From Siphonodentalium dalli (Eukaryota; Mollusca; Scaphopoda; Gadilida; Siphonodentaliidae), in NCBI GenBank assembly GCA_032622095.1, contig CP136061.1, positions 5,406,734 to 5,470,733 on the forward strand: a stretch of DNA of 64,000 nucleotides. Reading direction: 5' to 3'. Under the pieces are notes generated by a model. That model was not told the DNA's origin. It saw only the letters and a list, made by a program, of their open reading frames with translations, and did not search any database. A program made the translations under genes and the position numbers. The first letter of the stretch is position 1. The number at the start of each line of letters is the position of its first letter. Shown here piece by piece: positions 50,001 through 61,059 of this stretch.

Positions 50001-51825
50001 TTTTTGAAATCCGAGAAGAAATGCAAGAGTTACGGGCCCTCAAAGTTTGCAATTTGGGCCCATGTGCTTGTCCTCACATCTCCTCCGAAGATATCGAACA
50101 TAGGATATCATCTGATACGCCAACGTGTGCGGACGGAAGAGAGCACGCGGTGGGCCAAATTTTGCCAGTGTCTGTTCATTATTGTGGGTCTGGGGAGGGG
50201 TGGTCCGTGGTACCAATTTTTAATTCTTCTCGGAATCAGATGAAACTTGGAATATAACATCTGCAACATCAGCCGATCTAGAAACTGGAAGAATTTCGAA
50301 AATCCATCGAAAACTAAAAGAATCGCGGGCCCTCAAACTTTGCAATTTTGGGCCCATGTGCTTGATAACACATCTCCTCCGAAGATATCGAACATAGGAT
50401 GTCATCTGATACGAAAATGCGTACGGACTGGAGACGGCACGCGGTGGGCCAAATTTTGCCAGTGTCGGTTCATTATTGTGGGTCTGGGGAGGGGTGGTCC
50501 GTGGTGCCGAATTTTAATTCTTCTCGGAATCAGATGAAACTTGGAATATAATATCTGCAACATCAGCCGATCTCGAAGCTGAAGACAGATCGTAAATACG
50601 TTGGAAAATGGCGGAGATTTTGGCCGTACAAGTTTGAATTTGGGCCCATATGCTTTCCAATAATCAAAGTGTTATCCGTCTCCAAATCAGATGAAATTTA
50701 TACTATGCAATCTATGTCAGCCGCAAATCACAAAACTGGAAACAACTTTAAAATCCGTTGGAAACTGACGAAGTTACGGGGCCTCAAACTTAGCAGTTTG
50801 TGCCAGGGGTTGATGTTTTCCCAATCCCGTCACCCAATTTCGAGGCAGGGGTGGGGTCACGTCCAAACACTTGAGATCAACCTACACATATTAGGACAAC
50901 ATATAATCTCCATACTTCATATTTTCCGTCCATAAACTGCGATTCTTTCCACTCATGATTGATCCTATTATTATACTTCCATGGTGTAACCAAGGAAGTA
51001 TATTGTTTTTCTACTGCGGCCGTTTTCTGTTTAATTGGAAATACTCAGAAACTAATGGGAGGAGGACCGCGAAATCTCTAGCGAATGAAGGCATCTAAGG
51101 TCTACTAAAAATAATGGTATCCGGATGTTGGTCCAATATCTTTTAACAGAGTTATGGCCCTTTTTCGATTATTTTTCATTATTATTATTATTATTATACT
51201 ACAGTATTTTTCAACGCCCAAATCTCGGAATGTATTAGTACTAGAAAACTCAAGTTTGGTAAGTATGTTGGGGTAAATGAGTTCTATGCCTTTGGCTCAT
51301 AACGGATATTGTCCGCATTTACCCCGTAGAGTTATCTCCCTTTATATGAAAAAATGTCATTTTATTATCTCGGAAATTATAAGGAGCAGAGCATCGAAAA
51401 TTGGACTGTATACACATCTCGATATGCCCTACTGCCCACGGGCATCAGAACTTGTGTCCGCGCTTTCCCTGAGGAGTTACCGCCCATAGTTGGCAAACCT
51501 CTATTTGATTGTACTCTGTTGTCCTCTTGTATCATTCCAGATAACTGCATGTGGTTTTCATAGTCGTGTTGACCGTTGTCAGTTTAGTCAGAGAAGGAAA
51601 TTTTGACAGGGTCAGACATATATTTTGACACTGGGGTGGGGGGCAAATTGTTTGCAAAATAAAATTTTGATTGACATTCATATATTTAAGTTTATGTATT
51701 TCCCGAACGAAAACAAACTCATACCGGAAAGGATTTTTGAAATCCGAGAAGAAATGCAAGAGTTACGGGCCCTCAAAGTTTGCAATTTGGGCCCATGTGC
51801 TTGTCCTCACATCTCCTCCGAAGAT
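44036..51825 (+). repeat. Array A4: one type b and several type a units
   Basis: Units: 44053-45999 (type b, 1947 bp, doubled module), then type a at 46000-47732, 47733-49465 and 49466-51198 (1733 bp each) and a 627 bp partial 51199-51825. The three full type a units share ATAATCTCCATAC (near 47440) where other arrays have ATAATCACCATAC, a private variant of this array. Confidence 0.96.
45559..45999 (+). repeat. Doubled 3' hairpin module (b to a junction, A4)
   Basis: Palindromes at 45559 and 45773, 214 bp apart. A type b unit lies on the left and a type a unit on the right, the same arrangement as at 1031-1474. Confidence 0.93.
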
Positions 51826-54250
51826 TCAGATTATGCTACACGCGAAACGGAGATGACTTTTGGGAAATCCAGAGTCCAAAACGGATCCAAATCGACCTGT
51901 CCCAGAAAAGTCGTTCATTTTGTTTTCACTTTTTGAAAAAGGCTCCAATATTTCAACCAAAACTTTTGGACTTAGAACATTATTTTTTTCTCAGTCAAGT
52001 GAAAAGAGCTCTTCAAAATAATTCCGCTTATATATATAATATATATTATCTATATATACGCCAAAAATTTGTCACTCCCCTCTCTCCTTCCTCCGGCTAC
52101 CCCATCCTCCGTGGGATGGAACCTACCTCCGATTCGAATACACCCGTCTTGCCGCGGGCCAGTCTCATTCCTCTACCAGAGAACTGATAGAACGCCCGTC
52201 GAATTCCAACAATCATTTCCAGAGTGCTATATTGGTATGAGTTCATATCGGAGCCGTTATAAAGCAAATAACTTGGATTTTAATATAAACCCACCTATTC
52301 GTAAATTGTGTAGCCCATGGTGTGTGGTAAATTATCATTTTATCGTGTATAGTGTGTCATGAGCTATCTGCGTGCGTGCATTTCACTTTTGTATTTTCTT
52401 TCGCATTTTCAACGCACTGCATATCATATACAACCAAACAAAATACAAACATTACATTAATTTGATCACACAAGACTTCGTTATATGGTGTATATTTCTA
52501 CTAACGTAATGACGACGTATAGCCAATTATTCCATTTGCGATAACAACGATAAACACATAGAAACATGCAAACATCATCAGTTTCGTAAGATCAATTTGT
52601 ATATTGTTTATATTCTAGTTATTTATCGAATATAAAAAGCATCTTTACATTATCTTTAGTTTGGTATTATTCGTATTTGATGATTAAAATACACCAAAAC
52701 ATGTTAAAAATAAAAAATAAAAAAAGATAATTTGACGGGATTCGAACTCACGTCGCAATAAAACACAAACTGAATGTTTGACGCTCTCTCCACTCGGCTA
52801 CGCACTGCGCTGTTAATTTATAAGAAAATATATTAGTATTAAATATGTAGGCATATAACTGTGTATATTTAAACTTTATATCCAAACTGATTGAAATCGA
52901 ATATAAAAAGCATCTTTACATTATCTTTAGTTTGGTATTATTCGTATTTGATGATTAAAATACACCAAAACATGTTAAAAATAAAAAATAAAAAAAGATA
53001 ATTTGACGGGATTCGAACTCACGTCGCAATAAAAACACAAACTGAAGGTTTGACGCTCTGACCACTCGACTACGCACTGCGCTATTAATTTATAAGAAAA
53101 TATATTAGTATTAAATATATAGGCATATAACTGTGTATATTTAAACTTTATATCCAAACTGATTGAAATGCGTGACTATATATATATACCCCTTTCCGCT
53201 ATACGGGGAACAGGAAAATGCACCTATTCTTACCACCAAATCCAAAAGGGCTAATTAAAGACCAAGGTAATGCCGTAGCAGGTACATTTGGATATTCTAT
53301 TCACGCCCCCCCCCCCCAAATCTTGACCGCTATACTTCAAATTCAAACATCGAGAATTTTTTTTTTGACGACTACATCTGATAGCTAGTGTTCACGCGCA
53401 TCTAGAGCGCAATTTTCTAATTTTCAGATGGAACGGAACGGTTTACTCGTGACAACGCTATATATCATAAATATGTATACTTCTGTAGTCTATCACTAGC
53501 CGATTTTTAGCCCCAAATCCAAACGGGCCGATGTAGGAGCGAGTTTAATGCGGTGGTACATAAGCCGGTATACTGTAGGTATGACTCTAAAATTTGACCT
53601 CTCTAATATAAACGCAACCTGCTCAAGGGAGTGTTTGTGTCGGGTGGGTTCAGATTTGGAAAATTCCACCGAAGATCAAATGGGCAAAATTACTCCGAAA
53701 ATCATATATTGAGATAAAAACTTTTCGATGAGTGGATGTGATAAGTAGTATATAAACGCAAGATTAGTACACTTTTTAATGATTTATATTGAACGGTTTA
53801 ACCCTGGTAGCGTATAACGTTGTGACGGGTGATATATATTACTCAAATTCAAACCCTCTCTTCATGACGCAAATTCAAACGGACTTAGCAAGAAGCAAGG
53901 CAAATGCATGAATATGCTCACCGATATACTATATAGGTATGTCCGCTCTACTGTAAAAGTAACATATTGTCACGATTTGACCTGTCCAAAACACTCCCCG
54001 GACAAAAGTTTTCCTAGGTATAAAATTTCGTCGAAATCCGATCGTTTTACTCGATTTGACCTTGAACTTACCATTTCGAATGTCAATGTCAGGTCGGGGT
54101 CACGACTTGACCCGCCCAAAAGACTCCCCGGACAAAAGTACCCCTAGGTATCAAATTTCGTGGAAATCCTCATGTTTTACCCGATTTGACCTTCGATTGA
54201 CCATTTTGAAGGCCAAGGTCAGGTCGGGATGGGATGGGATGGGATGGAAT
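51826..54250 (+). repeat. Block B4
   Basis: Near-identical to B1 and B2: tRNA-related pair (52626-53167), S satellite (53236-53970) with 12 C at 53306-53317 as in B2, ~129 bp duplication (53971-54228) and GGGAT run. No gene seen. Confidence 0.94.
52626..53167 (-). repeat. Tandem pair of tRNA-derived SINE-like repeats (B4)
   Basis: Same 271 bp dimer; tRNA-like heads at 52728-52807 and 52999-53079. Confidence 0.75.
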
Positions 54251-54291
54251 ACCATGGAAGTATATCTGATTCCATGGAATCTGACCTCTAG
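54251..54291 (+). repeat. Left-end element before A5
   Basis: Identical to the 41 bp at 15133, ending CTCTAG before (ATT)n. Confidence 0.88.
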
Positions 54292-57200
54292 TTATTATTA
54301 TTATTATACTACAGTATTTTTCAACGCCCAAATCTCGGAATGTATTAGTACTAGAAAACACAAGTTTGGTAAGTATGTTGGGGTAAATGAGTTCTATGCC
54401 TTTGGCTCATAACGGATATTGTCCGCATTTACCCCGTGGAGTTATCTCCCTTTATATGAAAAAATGTCATTTTATTATCTCGGAAATTATAAGGAGCAGA
54501 GCATTGAAAATTGGACTGTATGCACATCTCGATATGCCCTACTGCCCACGGGCATCAGAACTTGTGTCCGCGCTTTCCCTGAGGAGTTACCGCCCATAGT
54601 TGGCAAACCTCTATTTGATTGTACTCTGTTGTCCTCTTGTATCATTCCAGATAACTGCATGTGGTTTTCATAGTCGTGTTGACCGTTGTCAGTTTAGTCA
54701 GAGAAGGAAATTTTGACAGGGTCGGACATATATTTTGACACTGGGGTGGGGGGCAAATTGTTTGCAAAATAAAATTTTGATTGACATTCATATATTTAAG
54801 TTTATGTATTTCCCGAACGAAAACAAACTCATACCGGAAAGGATTTTTGAAATCCGAGAAGAAATGCAAGAGTTACGGGCCCTCAAAGTTTGCAATTTGG
54901 GCCCATGTGCTTGATAACACATCTCCTCCGAAGATGTCGAAGTTTGGATGTCAGCTGATACGCCAACGTGTGCGGACGGAAGAGGGCACGCGGTGGGCCA
55001 AATTTTGCCAGTGTCGGTTCATTATTGTGGGTCTGGGGAGGGGTGGTCCGTGGTACCAATTTTTAATTCTTCTCGGAATCAGATGAAACTTGGAATATAA
55101 CATCTGCAACATCAGCCGATCTAGAAACTGGAAAAATTTCGAAAATCCATCGAAAACTAAAAGAATCGCGGGCCCTCAAACTTTGCAATTTTGGGCCCAT
55201 GTGCTTGATAACACATCTCCTCCGAAGATATCGAACATAGGATGTCATCTGATACGAAAATGCGTACGGACTGGAGACGGCACGCGGTGGGCCAAATTTT
55301 GCCAGTGTCGGTTCATTATTGTGGGTCTGGGGAGGGGTGGTCCGTGGTGCCGAATTTTAATTCTTCTCGGAATCAGATGAAACTTGGAATATAATATCTG
55401 CAACATCAGCCGATCTCGAAGCTGAACACAGATCGTAAATACGTTGGAAAATGGCGGAGATTTTGGCCGTACAAGTTTGAATTTGGGCCCATATGCTTTC
55501 CAATAATCAAAGTGTTATCCGTCTCCAAATCAGATGAAATTTATACTATGCAATCTATGTCAGCCGCAAATCACAAAACTGGAAACAACTTTAAAATCCG
55601 TTGGAAACTGACGAAGTTACGGGGCCTCAAACTTAGCAGTTTGTGCCAGGGGTTGATGTTTTCCCAATCCCGTCACCCAATTTCGAGGCAGGGGTGGGGT
55701 CACGTCCAAACACTTGAGATCAACCTACACATATTAGGACAACATATAATCACCATACTTCATATTTTCCGTCCATAAACTGCGATTCTTTCCACTCATG
55801 ATTGATCCTATTATTATACTTCCATGGTGTAACCAAGGAAGTATATTGTTTTTCTACTGCGGCCGTTTTCTGTTTAATTGGAAATACTCAGAAACTAATG
55901 GGAGGAGGACCGCGAAATCTCTAGCGAATGAAGGCATCTAAGGTCTACTAAAAATAATGGTATCCGGATGTTGGTCCAATATCTTTTAACAGAGTTATGG
56001 CCCTTTTTCGATTATTTTTCATTATTATTATACTTCCATGGTGTAACCAAGGAAGTATATTGTTTTTCTACTGCGGCCGTTTTCTGTTTAATTGGAAATA
56101 CTCAGAAACTAATGGGAGGAGGACCGCGAAATCTCTAGCGAATGAAGGCATCTAAGGTCTACTAAAAATAATGGTATCCGGATGTTGGTCCAATATCTTT
56201 TGACAGAGTTATGGCCCTTTTTCGATTATTTTTCATTATTATTATACTGGACACTTTTGCAACCCTTATTACTCGAAAAGTACCAGGAGTAGCACACTAA
56301 AACTTGGTACGTATCTTGGGATCAAAGAGTTGTATGCCATCGTCGCATAACGAATATTGTCCGCGTTTTCCCCGAGGAGTTATCTCCCTTTATCTGAAAA
56401 AATGTTATTTGATTATCTCGGAAATTATAAGGAGCAGAGCATCGAAAATTGGACTGTATGCACATCTCGATATGCCCTACTGCCCACGGGCATCAGAACT
56501 TGTGTCCGCGCTTTCCCTGAGGAGTTACCGCCCATAGTTGGCAAACCTCTATTTGATTGTACTCTGTTGTCCTCTTGTATCATTCCAGATAACTGCATGT
56601 GGTTTTCATAGTCGTGTTGACCGTTGTCAGTTTAGTCAGAGAAGGAAAATTTGACAGGGTCGGACATATATTTTGACACTGGGGTGGGGGGCAAATTTTT
56701 TGAAAAATAAAATTTTGATTGACATTCATATATTTAAGTTTATGTATTTCCCGAACGAAAACAAACTCATACCGGAAAGGATTTTTGAAATCCGAGAAGA
56801 AATGCAAGAGTTACGGGCCCTCAAAGTTTGCAATTTGGGCCCATGTGCTTGATAACACATCTCCTCCGAAGGTATCGAATATAGGATATCATCTTATACG
56901 CCAACGTGTGCGGACGGAAGGGAGCACGCGGTGGGCCAAATTTTTCCAGTGTCTGTTCATTATTGTGGGTCTGGGGAGGGGTGGTCCGTTGTACCAATTT
57001 TTAATTCTTCTCCGAATCAGATGAAACTTGGAATATAACATCTCCAACATCAGTCGATCTCGAAATTGAAAGAATTTCGAAAATCCATCGAAAACTGACA
57101 TAATTGCGGACCCTCAAACTTTGCAATTTTGGACCCATGTGCTTGATAACACATCTCCTCCGAAGATATCGAACATAGGATGTCATCTGATACGAAAATA

Positions 57201-58596
57201 CGTACGGACTGAAGAGGGCACGCGGTGGACCAAATTTTGCCAGTGTCGGTTCAGTATTGTGGGTCAGGGGAGGGGTAGTCCGTGGTACCATTTTTTTTAT
57301 TCTTCTCCGAATCAGATGAAACTTGGAATGTAACATCTACCATATACGTTGATCTCGAAGCTGAAAACAGATCGTAAATCCGTGTGAAAATGGCGGAGAT
57401 TTTGGCCATCCAATTTTGAATTTGGGCCCATATGCTTTCCAATAACCAAAGTGTTATTCGGGTTCGAATCAGATGAAATTTATGTTGTGCAATCTAGGTC
57501 AGCGGCAGATCGCAAAACTGAAAACAATTTTTAAATCCGTTGGAAACTAACGGAGTTACGGGCCCTCAAACTTCGCATTTTGTGCCAGGGTTGATGTTTT
57601 CCCAATCCCGTCACCCAATTTCGAGGTAGGGGTGGGGTCACGTCCAAACACTTGAGATCAACCTACACATGTTAGGACAACATATACTCACAATACTTAT
57701 ATTTTCCGTCCCGAAACTGCGATTCTTTCCACTCATGATTTTCCCTATTATTATACTTCCATGGTGTAACCAAGGAAGTATATTGTTTTTCTACTGCGGC
57801 CGTTTTCTGTTTAATTGGAAATACTCAGAAACTAATGGGAGGAGGACCGCGAAATCTCTAGCGAATGAAGGCATCTAAGGTCTACTAAAAATAATGGTAT
57901 CCGGATGTTGGTCCAATATCTTTTGACAGAGTTATGGCCCTTTTTCGATTATTTTTCATTATTATTATACTGGACACTTTTGCAACCCTTATTACTCGAA
58001 AAGTACCAGGAGTAGCACACTAAAACTTGGTACGTATCTTGGGATCAAAGAGTTGTATGCCATCGTCGCATAACGAATATTGTCCGCGTTTTCCCCGAGG
58101 AGTTATCTCCCTTTATCTGAAAAAATGTTATTTGATTATCTCGGAAATTATAAGGAGCAGAGCATCGAAAATTGGACTGTATGCACATCTCGATATGCCC
58201 TACTGCCCACGGGCATCAGAACTTGTGTCCGCGCTTTCCCTGAGGAGTTACCGCCCATAGTTGGCAAACCTCTATTTGATTGTACTCTGTTGTCCTCTTG
58301 TATCATTCCAGATAACTGCATGTGGTTTTCATAGTCGTGTTGACCGTTGTCAGTTTAGTCAGAGAAGGAAAATTTGACAGGGTCGGACATATATTTTGAC
58401 ACTGGGGTGGGGGGCAAATTTTTTGAAAAATAAAATTTTGATTGACATTCATATATTTAAGTTTATGTATTTCCCGAACGAAAACAAACTCATACCGGAA
58501 AGGATTTTTGAAATCCGAGAAGAAATGCAAGAGTTACGGGCCCTCAAAGTTTGCAATTTGGGCCCATGTGCTTGATAACACATCTCCTCCGAAGAT
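54292..58596 (+). repeat. Array A5: type b unit followed by type c units
   Basis: Units: 54309-56246 (type b, 1938 bp, doubled module), 56247-57969 (type c, 1723 bp) and a 627 bp type c partial at 57970-58596. The type c unit is ~292 bp shorter than its A3 relative because it lacks one 294 bp subrepeat. The exit junction reads GAAGAT then TCATATTATG, as in A3, where type a arrays have TCAGATTATG. Confidence 0.96.
55815..56246 (+). repeat. Doubled 3' hairpin module (b to c junction, A5)
   Basis: Palindromes at 55815 and 56029, 214 bp apart. The first module has CTTTTAACAG, the second CTTTTGACAG like the following type c unit, so the two modules belong to different subfamilies. Confidence 0.93.
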
Positions 58597-61018
58597 TCAT
58601 ATTATGCTACACCCGAAACGGAGATGACTTTTGGGAAATCCAGAGTCCAAAACGGATCCAAATCGACCTGTCCCAGAAAAGTCGTTCATTTTGTTTTCAC
58701 TTTTTGAAAAAGGCTCCAATATTTCAACCAAAACTTTTGGACTTAAAACATTATTTTTTTCTCAGTCAAGTGAAAAGAGCTCTTCAAAATAATTCCGCTT
58801 ATATATATAATATATATTATCTATATATACGCCAAAAATTTGTCACTCCCCTCTCTCCTTCCTCCGGCTACCCCATCCCCCGTGGGATGGAACCTACCTC
58901 CGATTCGAATACACCCGTCATGCCGCGGGCCAGTCTCATTCCTCTACCAGAGAACTGATAGAACGCCCGTCGAATACCAACAATCATTTCCAGAGTGCTA
59001 TATTGGTATGAGTTCATATCGGAGCCGTTATAAAGCAAATAACTTGGATTTTAATATAAACCCACCTATTCGTAAATTGTGTAGCCCATGGTGTGTGGTA
59101 AATTATCATTTTATCGTGTATAGTGTGTCATGAGCTATCTGCGTGCGTGCATTTCACTTTTGTATTTTCTTTCGCATCTTCAACGCACTGCATATCATAT
59201 ACAACCAAACAAAATACAAACATTACATTAATTTGATCACACAAGACTTCGTTATATGGTGTATATTTCTACTAACGTAATGACGACGTATAGCCAATTA
59301 TTCCATTTGCGATAACAACGATAAACACATAGAAACATGCAAACATCATCAGTTTCGTAAGATCAATTTGTATATTGTTTATATTCTAGTTATTTATCGA
59401 ATATAAAAAGCATCTTTACATTATCTTTAGTTTGGTATTATTCGTATTTGATGATTAAAATACACCAAAACATGTTAAAAATAAAAAATAAAAAAAGATA
59501 ATTTGACGGGATTCGAACTCACGTCGCAATAAAACACATACTGAATGTTTGACGCTCTCTCCACTCGGCTACGCACTGCGCTGTTAATTTATAAGAAAAT
59601 ATATTAGTATTAAATATGTAGGCATATAACTGTGTATATTTAAACTTTATATCCAAACTGATTGAAATCGAATATAAAAAGCATCTTTACATTATCTTTA
59701 GTTTGGTATTATTCGTATTTGATGATTAAAATACACCAAAACATGTTAAAAATAAAAAATAAAAAAAGATAATTTGACGGGATTCGAACTCACGTCGCAA
59801 TAAAAACACAAGCTGAAGGTTTGACGCTCTGACCACTCGACTACGCACTGCGCTATTAATTTATAAGAAAATATATTAGTATTAAATATATAGGCATATA
59901 ACTGTGTATATTTAAACTTTATATCCAAACTGATTGAAATGCGTGACTATATATATATACCCCTTTCCGCTATACGGGGAACAGGAAAATGCACCTATTC
60001 TTCCCACCAAATCCAAAAGGGCTAATTAAAGAGCAAGGTAATGCCGTAGCAGGTACATTTGGATATTCTATTCACGCCCCCCCCCAAATCTTGACCGCTA
60101 TACTTCAAATTCAAACATCGAGAATTTTTTTTTTGACGAGTACATCTGATAGCTAGTGTTCACGCGCATCTAGAGCGCAATTTTCTAATTTTCAGATGGA
60201 ACGGAACGGTTTACTCGTGACAACGCTATATATCATAAATATGTATACTTCTGTAGTCTATCACTAGCCGATTTTTAGCCCCAAATCCAAACGGGCCGAT
60301 GTAGGAGCGAGTTTAATGCGGTGGTACATAAGCCGGTATACTGTAGGTATGACTCTAAAATTTGACCTCTCTAATATAAACGCAACCTGCTCAAGGGAGT
60401 GTTTGTGTCGGGTGGGTTCAGATTTGGAAAATTCCACCGAAGATCAAATGGGCAAAATTACTCCGAAAATCATATATTGAGATAAAAACTTTTCGATGAG
60501 TGGATGTGATAAGTAGTATATACACGCAAGATTAGTACACTTTTTAATGATTTATATTGAACGGTTTAACCCTGGTAGCGTATAACGTTGTGACCGGTGA
60601 TATATATTACTCAAATTCAAACCCTCTCTTCATGACGCAAATTCAAACGGACTTAGCAAGAAGCAAGGCAAATGCATGAATATGCTCACCGATATACTAT
60701 ATAGGTATGTCCGCTCTACTGTAAAAGTAACATATTGTCACGATTTGACCTGTCCAAAACACTCCCCGGACAAAAGTTTTCCTAGGTATAAAATTTCGTC
60801 GAAATCCGATCGTTTTACTCGATTTGACCTTGAACTTACCATTTCGAATGTCAATGTCAGGTCGGGGTCACGACTTGACCCGCCCAAAAGACTCCCCGGA
60901 CAAAAGTACCCCTAGGTATCAAATTTCGTGGAAATCCGCATGTTTTACCCGATTTGACCTTCGATTGACCATTTTGAAGACCAAGGTCAGGTCGGGATGG
61001 GATGGGATGGGATGGAAT
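58597..61018 (+). repeat. Block B5
   Basis: Near-identical to B1: tRNA-related pair (59397-59938), S satellite (60007-60738) with 9 C at 60077-60085 as in B1, ~129 bp duplication (60739-60996) and GGGAT run. A few private substitutions. No gene seen. Confidence 0.94.
59397..59938 (-). repeat. Tandem pair of tRNA-derived SINE-like repeats (B5)
   Basis: Same 271 bp dimer; tRNA-like heads at 59499-59578 and 59770-59850. Confidence 0.75.
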
Positions 61019-61059
61019 ACCATGGAAGTATATCTGATTCCATGGAATCTGACCTCTAG
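61019..61059 (+). repeat. Left-end element before A6
   Basis: Identical to the 41 bp at 15133, ending CTCTAG before (ATT)n. Confidence 0.88.
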
